DNA from: Sphagnum magellanicum
Lineage: Eukaryota; Streptophyta; Sphagnopsida; Sphagnales; Sphagnaceae
Length of the DNA stretch: 64,000 nt
Assembly (NCBI GenBank): GCA_021904315.1
Contig: CM038911.1
Coordinates: 20,557,390-20,621,389 of the forward strand
Direction of reading: 5' to 3'
Numbering within the stretch: position 1 is the first letter of the stretch; every line of letters begins with the position of its first letter. Made by a program: the position numbers and the translations under genes. Below, piece after piece: positions 21,791 to 32,879 of this stretch. The notes beneath the pieces are model-generated. The model saw only the letters and a list, made by a program, of their open reading frames with translations, had not been told where the DNA came from and made no database searches.

Positions 21791-22690
21791 ATTCTTTGGA
21801 GGAAGGTGCGATGCTTTGGCATGAAAGACTTGGCCATCTCAACATGGCAAGCCTTAAGGAGTTGGATGCCATGGTGGATGGCAAGAATTTGAAAGAAGTG
21901 TCGTTGCATCACATTTTTTAAGGATGTGTCAAAGGCAAACATCAAAGAACATCATTTCCCAAGGATGGAGCAATGAGGGCTTCACAACTTTTGGAGATTA
22001 TCCACACTGATGTGTGTGGGACAATGAGGATTACATCGCAAGGTGGAGCATGATACTTTCTCACTTTCATCGATGATTTCTCAAGGAAAACTCATGTTTA
22101 TATTTTGAAGGCCAAAGTATAAGCGTTTGAAAAATTCAAACAATACAAAACGTTGGTGGAAAACAAAATTGGTCACAAAATCAAAGTGTTATGATCCGAC
22201 AACAAAGGAGAAATTGTGTTTAAGAAATTTGATGCATTCTTGTGAAATGTGGAATTCAACGACAAACAAATGCGCCCTATTCCCCACAACAAAATGGTGT
22301 TACAGATTGTGCCAATAGAACCATCATGGAATGTGCGAGAAGCATGATTCTTGCACGAAAGTTGGAATTTGAATTTTGGGGCCAAGAGATGAACACGATG
22401 ATGTACATCAAAAATCGATGTTCAACTAAGGCTCTTGCTTCCAAGACCCCTCAAAAAGCATGGAGTGGTAGGAAACCTCATGTGTTTCATTTGAGAGTCT
22501 TTGGTTGTAAAGCCTTTTCACATGTCCCCGATGAGAAGACGACCAAATTAGAGTCCAAGTCCATGCCTTATGTGTTTGTAGGAAATTATGAAAGCACTAA
22601 AACATATCGCTTGATGTGTGTTGAAACCAAGAGAATCATCAAAAATAGAGATGTCATGTTCATTGAAGGGTCAAAAAAAAAAATGTGGTG
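21791..22690 (+). pseudogene. Element B integrase (upstream of the insertion)
   Basis: The order is LWHERLGHLNM (zinc-binding pre-integrase block), then IHTDVCG (first catalytic Asp), TFIDDFSRKTHVY, a SDN.GE block (second Asp) near 22195, then APYSPQQNGV, NRTIMECARSM, HLRVFGCKAFSHV and CVETKRIIKNRDVMFIEG. At least five stops or frameshifts separate these blocks. The only long open run is 22242-22690. The frame is cut at 22690 by the family-S solo LTR and resumes at 23606. Confidence 0.9.
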
Positions 22691-23605
22691 TGTCGCAACC
22701 TTAGCCTTGGGCTTGCAACCAAGGCAAGGGCTTGCGAAGGTGCGGGCCAAGAGTGACCCCGGGAATCACATTTCATGCTCCCAGGAGTGTAAGAAAGTGG
22801 GAGGGAATGAACCCCCACACTCCCAAGTGAATTCCCACTTTGGGAGTTGGAATCCCAATGGACTCCCAAATCTTTAGAAGGCAATTGCAGGGGTCAAAAC
22901 TCATTGGATTGAGATGTTCCTTATATCATTGAAAAACTCTTAGAACTTAGATATCTAAAATGGGCTCACATCACCCATTCGGACACTTAAAACAAAAGTT
23001 ATGGCCATGAGAAGGGCCAAGAGTCATATTGAAAATTTGACTCCCGACCACTAAAAGTCAAGAGTCGCCCCAAATTCCTTGCATGCAGGTGGCGTGCAAC
23101 ATAATGTTGGAAAGTTATCAACAAAGGCTACAACATTTCTTTAGACTTCATCTCCATCAAAAGTTTGCACACAAAGTTATAGACCTCCAAAATTGTGGGA
23201 ATCCCAACTTTGGGAATTTCGAAACTCCCACTTGGGAGTCCTCGGACAAAATGCCACTTGAATGCTAGCCCCGTGGCCAGGCACATAGTATACTATAACG
23301 GGGAAGGTGGTGGCTTCCCCCAAGTTCGAGCCATGGTGAGTCTTGTGAGTTCGAGTTTACCCATGGTTCGTCCGTGCACCAAAAGTGTTCTAACTATGCA
23401 CTAACCAACTTGTTGTTTGGTTTGTGAAAGTCCATGTGAATGATTGAAGTACTTGTCAATCTTCCTAGTGCCATCCCAGAGCTTCATCATGCCCCTTTAC
23501 CCTTGAAATGTTATGAGCAAGGGAATGTGCCCCAACTTCGTACTCTTCTGATATTTTCATCTTAGATTCACATTTGAGTCTATTGAAGAGGTTGGGAGTG
23601 CATCA
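22691..23605 (+). mobile_element. Solo LTR, family S, copy 2 (inside element B)
   Basis: A 915-bp copy starts TGTCGCAACC and ends GGGAGTGCATCA, with a perfect TGGTG target duplication (22686-22690 and 23606-23610). It lies inside the pol region of element B, so it is younger than B. It is about 90 bp longer than the other two copies. The hairpin GGGGAAG...CTTCCCC is kept at about 23300. Confidence 0.88.
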
Positions 23606-24899
23606 TGGTGTGCTCCATCCCAAGAAAATAAAAAATGTAGTTGTGAACGAAAAAGTTGAAGGAGAAGAACCATTGACCTTTAGTCAGGATACACCTTTGA
23701 ATGGAGTAACGATGGAAGGTGTGCAAAGTGAATCCACCCCAAGTTTTTCATCGGAAGATGTTGTTTCGAATGATAACCCATCTAATAAACCTTCACAACA
23801 TGTGCCAAGGGAAAGACCTCAAAGGCAACGAAGGGAATGGCCTCAAGATTGGTGGATTATTACCAAAAAGGTGGAGCGTGCCACCATTGCATTTTTGGAA
23901 GAGCCCCAAAATATTGAAGAAGCATTGACAAGTGAAAATTCCAAGGAGTGGGAGTGTGTGATGTAAGAAGAATATGATTCCTTCATGACAAATAACACAT
24001 GGACTTTGGTACCACTTCTCGTTGGTAGGAAACCTGTTTCTTGCAAATGGGTGTTCAAAATCAAAAAAGGCGCAAATGGGGAGGTGGAACTCTACAAGGT
24101 CATATTAGTGGCAAGGGGTTTTACCCGAACCTACAAAATGGATTACAATGAAACTTTTGCACCCGTCACAAAATTTACATCTATTTGTTGTATTCTTGCA
24201 TTAGCAGCCTTGGAAGACATGGAGATCCATCAAATGGATGTGAAAACCGCATTTTTTAATGGCGAGTTTAAAGGGGAGATTTACATGGGACAACCTCAAG
24301 GGTTTGTGCACCAAGGAGGTGAACATCTTGTTTGTAAGCTTCACAAATCCTTGTATGGTTTGAAACAATCTCCAAGGGCATGGAATCAAAAGTTAAATGT
24401 GTTTATCAAAAGCATTGAATTTATGAAAAGTGAAGCCAATCCTAGTGTGTATGTTGCACAAGTGGGAGATGTGAAGTTTTTCATTGTGGTCTATGTGGAT
24501 GACCTCATTTTGGTGTGCAATGATCAAAATAAACTTTTGCAAATCAAAGAGGAACTTAGTCAAAAGTTTGAAATGAAGAACCTTGTGGAGTTACATTTCT
24601 TTTTGGGGATGGAGGTGGAAAGGAATCGTGATGAACAACTCCTACACATCAACCAAATCAAATACCTCAAAAAAATATTGAAGTGTTTTCGAATGGAGGA
24701 ATGTAAGCCCATTGGAGTTCCATTTAATCCCAAAATGAAATTACAAAAGAATGCGAATGGTAATGATGAATCAAAGGGATTTCCATATCAACAAGCGGTT
24801 AGGTCCTTGATGTACACCATGTTGTGCACACAATCAGACTTGGCATACCCAATAAGTGTGTTGAGTCAACACATGGCCAACCCTAGCATGGAGCATTAA
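23606..24899 (+). pseudogene. Element B reverse transcriptase
   Basis: A linker (HPKKIKNVVVNEKVEGEEP) leads to a stop at about 23963 and then an open frame of 304 codons (23985-24899). That frame has NTWTLVPL, VSCKWVFKIKKGANGEVE, YNETFAPVTKFTSI, MDVKTAFFNGEF (motif A), SLYGLKQSPRAWNQ and an intact YVDD at 24492-24503. The RT core is the best preserved part of the element. Expected role: copying element RNA into cDNA. A single TAA just before MTNNTWT and the upstream damage make the polyprotein unusable as it stands. Confidence 0.92.
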
Positions 24900-25449
24900 A
24901 TGGCCATCAAATGAATCTTTCGATATTTGCAAAGTGCGTTGCAAATCAAATTACAATTCGGTGCAACACCATCCGAGGAAGTGTTTGGATATTGTGATGT
25001 GGATTGGGGTGGTGATCTTGAAGATAGGAGGTCCACCATAGGGTTTGTTTTCATGATCGGAGGCGAAGCCATTTCTTGGAGTAGCAAATGACAACCTACC
25101 ATAGCATTGTCCACCACAGAGGTGGAATACATGGCGAACACGCAAGCCACGAAAGAAGCCATATGGATGACAAAATTGATGATGGATTTAGGATACATGG
25201 AGGAGAAGAAAGTGACGATGATTCGATGGGACAATCAAGGTGTGATATCATTGACCAAAAATCCCACCCACCATGCATAAACAAAACACATTGATGTACA
25301 ACATCATTTTGTTCAAAAATGAATTAAAAATGGAGGAGTTCGATTTAAATATTGTCCAACGGAAGACATGGTGGCAAATGTCCTTACCAAGGCATTATCC
25401 AAATAACGACATCATAAGTTGATAAACATATTCAGATTATAATTCTCAT
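24900..25449 (+). pseudogene. Element B RNase H
   Basis: After a TAA at 24897-24899 the region reads VFGYCDVDWGGDLEDRRST, GEAISWSSK, then a stop, LSTTEVEYMANTQATKEAIW, LTKNPTHHA, stop, TKHIDVQHHF and DMVANVLTKALSK. The order and motifs are those of copia RNase H. About five in-frame stops are present. The polypurine tract AAAGTGGGAG follows at 25450-25459. Confidence 0.88.
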
Positions 25450-25459
25450 AAAGTGGGAG

Positions 25460-25899
25460 TGTTAGAAATATTATTTGATTCTAATCCCCAAAGTTGGTGA
25501 ATGTGACTAACATTCATCAAAAGGATGAATAGTATTCACATTCTTATAGTAGTTAAGTTAGGTTGAATAGTGATGGCTAGGGTTTGGAAGTGAAGGCTAT
25601 TTAGGGCTTGGCGACGGCTAGGGTTAGGCAACGGCTAGGTTAAGGTTAAGTGGCGACTACTTTAAGGTTAGGAGATAATATATAATGGAGTGGTTTTGAG
25701 TTGTCTTTCATTCTTTCCTTTCATGGTTTTGAGTGAACATAGAAGCTTCAAGCCTTGTTAGTTGTTGCAAACTATAGTTTTGTGATTGTAGCATTTGAAA
25801 CATATAGCCTTTGTAATCTTTTCATTAGTTAATACAATTGTTCCATTTCATGAACCTTGAGTGTTTCATTTCTTGCTTGTTTTCAAGTTGTTTCTAATA
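25460..25899 (+). repeat. Copia element B, 3' LTR
   Basis: A 440-bp LTR starts TGTTAGAAATATTATTTGAT directly after the polypurine tract and ends TTGTTTCTAATA. CCATT (25900-25904) follows, completing the target duplication with 19543-19547. Compared with the 5' LTR it has lost several TAGGGTT-type units and carries point changes, so the insertion is not recent. Confidence 0.92.
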
Positions 25900-26210
25900 C
25901 CATTGACCATTTTCTCCAACTTCTTAAGGCTCACCATGTTGAAGTGCCTGAATTTTTGGTGCCAAAGCGTAGCTCCTTCATTCCAAAACTTTTCCACATT
26001 CGCATTCTCCTTCCAAACAATGACGTTGAAAAGATAAAAGTTTTTCTCCCTTCGTGCTTTCGCCAGAACGGTTGCATGGACATTGTTCATCATATAACCA
26101 TCCTTGTCAAACTCCACTTTCAAGCCCTCCAAAATGAATTTGCTAACGAAAATGAGACTATTTTTCATTTTGGGAACATGAAGAACTTGAATGATGGTTA
26201 TGAGCAACAT
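25900..26210 (-). pseudogene. Element C, protease to pre-integrase piece
   Basis: A minus-strand frame reads VLHVPKMKNSLIFVSKFILEG, KVEFDKDGYM, then LWHQKFRHFNMVSLKKLEKM. This is the copia segment between protease and the integrase zinc domain. The zinc-domain GH has become RH. It ends at the CCATT duplication of element B. The integrase core that should follow is absent on the other side of B. Confidence 0.85.
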
Positions 26211-27137
26211 TTTACCTCCAATTTACATTGTGGCCTTGATGCTCCCTTTGCCAATGGTCTCCAAAATGGTGTCATCTCCCATGTACACCTTCTATGGAAC
26301 AATGGATTCATAAGTGGTGAACCATTTTCGTTCAAATGTCATGTGTTGTGTTGCGCCAAAATTGATGATCAAATCGTAGGCCTTATGATCATTAGCATTC
26401 AAGGTAGTAACAAACATTTGGTTTTGATCTTCACAAGCTTGGTTTGCCCTTTTTTTTTCATCACTCTTCTTCTTCAAACAATTCCTCACAAAGAGTTCAA
26501 GTTTTATCCAATGAAAACAAAGCTTTTCGTTTACCTTATGAGTTTTGTTAAACAATGTGGCATTTTTTATACTTTCACTTTTTTTTTCTTAGAAATTCAT
26601 GAAGCAATCGAACGACGATGAAATGAAAATCAACATCCTTGATGGACATAGACTCCAAGCTCGTCACCAAATTATCAAAAGATGAGGGAAAACTCATGAA
26701 AAGTACCATGTATATGTCTTCATCTTCAATCTCCACTTCAATGGAACATAATTGATCTGCAAGCACCTTCACCATGTTGATGTGGACAAGCAAGTCTTCC
26801 CCTTCTTGCATTTTGATGGTGAAGAACCACAAAGTGTTTCCCAAGCACTCTTGGCATTTTCACAATATTGAATACATGCAAGTTGTGCATTTATGAAATG
26901 TTCACAAAGTAATGCAAATGCCTTGGTTGCCTTTTCATTATAATCCTCCATTTCACCTTCATCATTAAGAATTGTTGCACTCCCATCAACAAACTTCCAA
27001 AGCCCATGTTTGGAAAAAATCATGTGCATCTTGAACTTCCAAAGGTGAAAGTTGCCACCATCAAACTTTTCCATGACCTTCAAAGACTCCATTTGGAAAG
27101 ATGACATTTTGTTGAACACAAATGTTAAAACAAACAC
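26211..27137 (-). pseudogene. Element C, gag and protease
   Basis: The minus-strand frame 27137-26769 has SFQMESLKVMEKFDGGNFH and LWKFKMHMIFSKHGLWKF. A frameshift near 26830 leads to FFTIKMQEGEDLLVHINMV and SFDNLVTSLESMSIKDVDF (26844-26575). The next piece (26555-26292) has a damaged zinc knuckle, CFHWIKLELFVRNC, with its second Cys and its His lost, and a protease box DLIINFGATQHM where the catalytic Asp has become Asn. All blocks match element B in order. Inactive. Confidence 0.9.
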
Positions 27138-27694
27138 TATGTTTTTTTATTCAAATGAATCGCAAGTGATAAAATTTCAAGTTGAAAAACTTGCTAATGT
27201 TTGAAAACCTCACTTCAAATCTCTCCCACTCAATTGTTATATGTCACAAAACAAAACCTTTACAAAAAAACCTTCAAACATTTAAAAAAATTTCTTGCAC
27301 AAACTTGAAATTTCACTTGAAACTTACAACAATGGCAAAGAATTTTCTTGAAAACCTCTTTTCAACACACCTCAAACTTCAATGTTGAAACTTTCAACAA
27401 TTTGAAGAACTCTCTTCCACACACTTTCAACTTAAAACTTAAAACTTAAAAACTTAAAGAACATTCATCCACACTTGAAAACTTACAACAATTTAAAAAA
27501 GTCTTTTCCACACCTCCCATTCACTTGGAAACATTGCACGCTCCTTGTATGCCACCACTTGGAAATGGACTCCCACTCACTTTGTAAACTAAAAGCCTTC
27601 CCTAAAAAAGATTCTCCCTTTTTTCTATGCAATACAAATTCAAAACCTTTCACTATGTCCTGTTTTAACACAATGTCCTTTCTTTTGCTTAGTG

Positions 27695-27707
27695 TGAGCC
27701 CATAACT
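27695..27707 (-). promoter_or_regulatory. Primer binding site of element C
   Basis: On the minus strand the LTR end CCAATA is followed by AGTTATGGGCTCA, two changes from the GGTTATGGGCCCA site of element B. It fits the same half initiator-tRNA primer. Confidence 0.65.
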
Positions 27708-28165
27708 TATTGGAAACAACTTGGAAACAAGCAAGAAATGAAACATTCAAGGTTCATGAGATCAAACAATTGTATTAACTAAGAAGATTATAAAAGTTTT
27801 ATGTTTCAAATGTTACAATCACAAAACCATGGGTTGTAACAACGAATAAAGCTTGAAGGTTCTATGTGCACTCAAAACCATGAAAGGAAAGAATGAAAGA
27901 CTACTCAAAACCACTCCAATATATACTATCTCCTAACCCTAAAACCATCGCCATTTAACCTTAACCTAGCCGTTATTTAACCCTAATAGCTATCATCTAA
28001 CCCTAGCCACCATCAAGCCTTAATGTAGCCTCCAATTCTAAACCCTAGCCGCCACTATTCAACCTAACCTAACTACTATAAAAATGTGAATATTATTAAT
28101 CCTTTTGATGAATGTTTAACACATTCATCAACATTGGGAATTAAAAATGAATAGTATTTCTAACA
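27708..28165 (-). repeat. Copia element C, 5' LTR
   Basis: A 458-bp LTR on the minus strand, from TGTTAGAAATACTATTC at 28165 to TTTCCAATA at 27708, followed by a primer site and gag. It abuts a Ty3-like gag remnant on its outer side. Confidence 0.9.
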
Positions 28166-28215
28166 ATATATTTATAGTAAACTTCAACAAGTTCATTTTC
28201 CTCCTACTTGATTCT

Positions 28216-28900
28216 TCACAGCTTTAGGTAGATTTGTTCATCATTTTGTCCCATTTTGTAATGTTTATAAAAAACTTGTTCGAATTCTACAAAAATACAA
28301 TTAGGATGGTCTTGTAGAAAATTTTCTCCCCACTTAAATATATTATCACAAAGAATGAAATCGAATGTATTAATGATGTATTCATTAATGGTTTCTTCAT
28401 TATCTTTGATGGCTGTTTTGAACACATGAATGTGAGCATCAAGATTTGTACCCTTGACATAAGTTGGATACAATAAATGTTTTTTCATTGGGGGTCTTAT
28501 TGGTGCAACAATTTGTGGATACCATGATGGCATGAATGTACCCCATCTTGAAATGGGTACAGACAACCTCCATTAGGTGGTTCTTGTGGTATTGTTCCAC
28601 CTCCTAAATCTAGTGGTGGTGAACTTGGTGGGTTATTTCCTCCACCGCCTTTTTTAGCTAAAACTCATGTTGTTCCTTGTTGTGTCATAGTCTATGTTTT
28701 TGTGTTGATTGAACATGTATAATCACATGTATTTGGGTGGTTTGTGCTAGTGGATGTACACCTTTCCGCATAGGATATGTCATTAGATTCCACATCAACA
28801 TCATTAAACTAATCATCAAGTTTATGTTTACCAACATAATCAGTGTTCCCATTGGGAAAACATAAGGGTTTAGGTGAAAGCACATTACAATGGCCAAAAA
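28216..28900 (-). pseudogene. Ty3-like gag remnant
   Basis: The minus-strand frame 28566-28216 contains LLYPTYVKGTNLDAHIHVF, IFKWGENFLQDHP and YKMGQNDEQIYLKL. The same set of blocks (YPMYTPDSDPEVHI, WGENFMQ, MQNDEHVRMM) occurs at 54.8-55.1 kb, so both belong to one gag family with the retrotransposon gag core W..F......F. Upstream on the same strand, a shifted frame has PPSSPPLDLGGG, a proline-rich N-terminal leader, also broken. Confidence 0.6.
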
Positions 28901-29487
28901 ATGTTGTCACAATATATTGCAAAATGTAAATATATTTTACAAATGATTAATATAATTACGAAACTTGATGAAATACTTAATTATATATTGAATATGAATT
29001 GATTACATCATTTCAATTACAATTGAAAAGTTTGACTCGTGTGGTTTCACAAAAAACATATGGATAAGTTTTTCAATCAAATAAACATAAATGTGTTGGA
29101 AAAAAAACTTTTTGTTGAAAGATTACTTTCGTTTGAAATATAATAAGAATTATGTTGGAGGCCTTCGTATCAAAATTCATTTTATGCATTTATCAAAATG
29201 TGAGATGAAATAAAAGAAAATTGCCCCTAAAATAATATACAAAATGTACCAAAACAAAACATTTTCTTGCCCAAAGTGCCCCCCTATAATGTGCGACCCA
29301 TTTGACCCATACCAATATGAAGGTATAATGATTGGAGTTTGTTATTGTTCAAGCCTTTTTATTGTCCTTAAGTGTTTCCTAACTCTTAGATTAATAGTTG
29401 ATAAAATAATAGAATTCACAACCACTAGTGCTTGAGAACTTGTAATTATGGTTGAATTTATGGGTTTCCTATTGAACGATTCTTTTG
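28901..29487. other. Intergenic stretch
   Basis: AT-rich sequence with no recognised gene. It ends at the TTTTG target duplication of the next solo LTR. Confidence 0.35.
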
Positions 29488-30307
29488 TGTCGCAACCCCA
29501 CTTTGGGATAAGTGTGAGGATGAAACTCACACCCCCAAAAGTGGGAAGTTGGAGTCCTCCAAGACTCTTGAAAATTCAAAGCTCGAGTTCAAGGGTCAAA
29601 ACACCTCGCATTGAGGTGTTATTTATATCAATGGAAAGGTCTTGAAGTGTAGATGCCCAAAATGGCTTCACATGTGCCATTTGGACATTTGTAGCCCAAG
29701 TTATGGGCAAAAGAAAGGCCGGGAGTCAAACTGGCAATTTGATTCCCGACCACTAAAAGTCAGGAATCGACCTCTTCCCAACATCTGCTAAAGGAGTGCA
29801 ACATGGCGTTGGAAAGCTCTCAAGGAGAGATACAACTTTGGTTTAAACCTCACTCCAATCAAAGGTCGAAGCTGGGAAATATGAGCTCCCAAAGTCCCGG
29901 GACTCTAACACGAGACAATTTCAGGACTCCTCCTTGGGAGTCCCGGGAAAAAGAGCCATTTGAATGTAGCCTCCATCGAGAGTTGCAGAGAATACTATAT
30001 GGGGGAAGGTGGTGGCTTCCCCCAAGTCCGGGCCGTGGTAAGTCAAGTGAGTCCAAGTGCATGTGGCTTGTCCCAACACCCAAAGGTGTTCCCGAATGTG
30101 ACCTAACCTTCTTGTGGTTGGTTTTGGATGCATATTCGAGTGAGATAATACTTGTCCCTCTTCCTAGTCTAATCCCGGGACTTCTAGCACACCCCTCTAC
30201 CCCCTTTTAGTGTTGGAAGTCGAGAGCGGCCCTCAAGTCCCAACTTTCCGCAATTCAACGTACTTGGACCCTCAAGTGGGTCTAGCAAGGGACTTAGGAG
30301 CGCGTCA
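29488..30307 (+). mobile_element. Solo LTR, family S, copy 3
   Basis: An 820-bp copy starts TGTCGCAACCCCACTTTGGG and ends GGAGCGCGTCA. A perfect TTTTG duplication is present at 29483-29487 and 30308-30312. It has the conserved GAATACTATATGGGGGAAGG box and CTTCCCCC hairpin arm near 29990-30025. No internal domain is present. Confidence 0.9.
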
Positions 30308-30599
30308 TTTTGAGTATTTTGAACGAAATTCCACAATTCATCACCATTGATTATCGAACCTTAAATGTAATTGTTAATGGGTGAAATTGCAACCCCCAAT
30401 TATTACCATTCCCCATAAGGTAAGACCAAAAGAACAAGGTCAACACCTTATTACTCAACAGAAAGAAATTACCCTCATTAGCTTATTTTATTACAACTAC
30501 TCAAGTAGTAAGGGAAAAGTCATACAAAGGCCAAGGAAAAAGGTAAGGGCTACCACTTCATAATAGACCTACTATCCTATCTATAAGTTAATCTAAGGG

Positions 30600-31034
30600 G
30601 GCAAGGGAAGCAAGTAGAACAAGGCAACATGGGAAATAATCATAACCTATGAGTAATTACTCTCCAAGATTCTTAAAATAATGTGTCCTACTCATGGGCC
30701 TCAATAAATCATAATATCGCCCATCAATTACCCAATCTCCTTATGTATTTTTATAAGCATCAGTGAAGGTGTTTGTCACAACATGCATTGGTTTATCACA
30801 AAACATTAGCCAAAATTGCTCCCTATTGGAGCTTTCACATGGCGTAATGGCTTGATGTGTTATAGGTCTATCAAACATTTCAAGCCTTGCAATCTCCCAT
30901 GATGGAGCATGTGATCTTTGATGGCATTCTCCTATGCTAGTTCTCCCTAAACAAACATCATTAAAACATGATAGATGACGATATTTCAACAATGTGGAAT
31001 CTTGACAAAGACCCTCTTCACCTATCCAACACAC
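30600..31034 (-). pseudogene. Mutator-like C-terminal fragment
   Basis: The minus-strand frame 31034-30741 ends with REQFWLMFCDKPMHVVTNTF and TDAYKNT. Past the stop it continues GDWVIDGRYYDLLRPM. The pattern is the same as at 18855-19124, and I read both as the C-terminal region of the MULE family. The frame upstream (31275-31090) on the same strand could be part of it but has no clear motif. Confidence 0.35.
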
Positions 31035-31439
31035 ACCATATGCACTTGAAAGTTAGCTCAATCTCCAACTTTAAAAGTCATAACCTAGTTCATGAGCTAA
31101 CAAAATAGTAAACTAAACACCCACAAGGAGATGGAAGCACCTTATGCATCCCTCTACTTCCAGTCACAGTGGAACGAACAACCATGAGCTTGAGTCCTAT
31201 TGATGTCATTTGCACCAATGTCCTAAAAGAATTTGTTGGTAGTCCTTTAGCATTGGGGTGAGCTACATGGGACATACCTACATCATGGAAATAACCATAA
31301 TTTATAAGAATCGATCTATTGGAAAAGGACTACCTTAGTAATATTAAATTTTGCTCAAACATGACTTAAAACTTGTTATAAATAAGACTTGTTGGAAAAA
31401 AGGATTATTTTATTATATGTCAACACCTTTGCCCAACAA

Positions 31440-31732
31440 TGATTTAACTTGCTAGAAATATGACTTGGTGGTCAAGAGAAAATGGTTTACTTTATGGGAA
31501 TTTTAAGGACTTATTTTCTAGGAAAAAAGACTTTCTTGTTAGAAGCAAATAACACATTTTGTAGGAAAAACACTTACTTGCTACCAAAGGACTTGCTTGC
31601 TAGAAAAATGGCCCATTGCTTTAGGAAATGGATTTACTTGTTGGAAAAAAAGGACTTACTTATTGGAAAAATGGCCATTGTTGTAGGAAAAGGACTTACT
31701 TGCTACCAAAGGACTTGCTTGTTGGAAACAAA
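31440..31732 (+). repeat. Short-unit degenerate array, left part
   Basis: Words such as TAGGAAAAGGACTTACTTGCT and TTGGAAAAATGGCC recur about every 20 to 45 bp. The frame 31482-31739 is an artefact of the repeat. The array is split by the miniature element at 31733-32179. Confidence 0.7.
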
Positions 31733-32179
31733 GGTGTAGTCACACTATTAGGACCCGCTTCAAGTGTAACAACTGCTTAATTTTACACTTTTTTAAGTGC
31801 TAAGTAATGTTCAGTAAACATGTACTATGATGTTTCTAATATGGTATGGAGACACTTGAAAAAGTTTGAAACAAATCTAATGAGTATTGAATACCCAAAA
31901 ACATTTTTTTAGCAATGTAACAAGTGTTTTTAACATTCGAAAAACTCATAAATGATTTTTTGATGGACTTAAAATGATATATTTCTGGGACATTATTTAA
32001 ATCAAACTTTACTATGATAGTATAATGCAACATCTTTGTAAGTCAAAAGGACTTTTTAAAGATTTTGTTAAATTTAAAAATAGACTATCCTTAGGATATT
32101 CCAAAAATATTTTGAAATAAACAATCATTAAACAAATCACCAAGGAGGTGGGTTTGGGTCCTAATAACATTACTACACC
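31733..32179 (-). mobile_element. Miniature element, family M1, copy 1
   Basis: A 447-bp unit has imperfect terminal inverted repeats: GGTGTAGTCACACTATTAGG at the left and, read inward from the right, GGTGTAGTAATGTTATTAGG. Its interior matches 46015-46464 in inverse orientation (for example AAACACTTGTTACATTG and ACTTTGATTTAAATAATGTC). It sits inside a short-repeat array that continues on both sides. ACAAA occurs at both outer flanks, so a target duplication is possible but not certain. Non-coding. Confidence 0.7.
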
Positions 32180-32575
32180 TAGTACAAATGATTTATTTTG
32201 TAGGAAAAGGACTTGCTTGCTGGAAACAAATGACTTATTATCAAGTAAAAGGACTTGCTTGCTAGAAAAAATGGTTTGTTTTTTGAGGAAATAAACTTAC
32301 AAGTGCTAGAAAAAAAGACCTATTTTTCAAGAAAAGGACTTACTTGCTAGGGAAAATGACATATTTTCTATGAAGAAGGACTTATTTGCTTACAAAGGAC
32401 TTGCTTGTCAGAAAAATGGTTTTTTTTTGGAAGAAAAGGTGGTACTTACTAGAAACAAATGACTTATTTTCTAGGAAAAGGACTGATTTGCTAGAAAGAA
32501 ATGACTCATCTAAAAAAAATGACTCACTTGCTGGAAAGAAATAACTCATTAACTTACAAAAGACTTATTTGTTGG
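32180..32575 (+). repeat. Short-unit degenerate array, right part
   Basis: Continuation of the array at 31440-31732, with units like TTTGTAGGAAAAGGACTTGCT and CTGGAAACAAATGACTTATT. It fades out near 32575. Confidence 0.7.
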
Positions 32576-32879
32576 ACTACTTGTTGTTATTGTTTGTTGT
32601 TTGACTTCAATTGTTGGAAAATTGATTTAAACCCACTTTAAAAGGACTATTAAGATAACATAAGAATGAATGGAAAACACCATAGTTCAAAGGGCCTTAC
32701 TTGTTCATTTTCGACAAAAGGTAACAACATCATGTGCATCTTGTAGCTTGATAGCTTGTGCTTTGATTTGTTCTTTACGAATTTCATGTTTTAATAACAC
32801 AACCCTCACCATCAACCTCACCTTTGCCATGACTAGAGGCAAAGTAATTCCAACACATTTGGACCCCTTCTAGCCTTTC

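Noticed and set aside
21268-21945. Minus-strand open frame of 225 codons
   Set aside because: It is antisense to the protease/integrase part of copia element B, whose motifs read on the plus strand.
25857-26621. Plus-strand open frame of 254 codons
   Set aside because: It starts in the LTR of element B and then runs antisense through the gag/protease of element C; a shadow.
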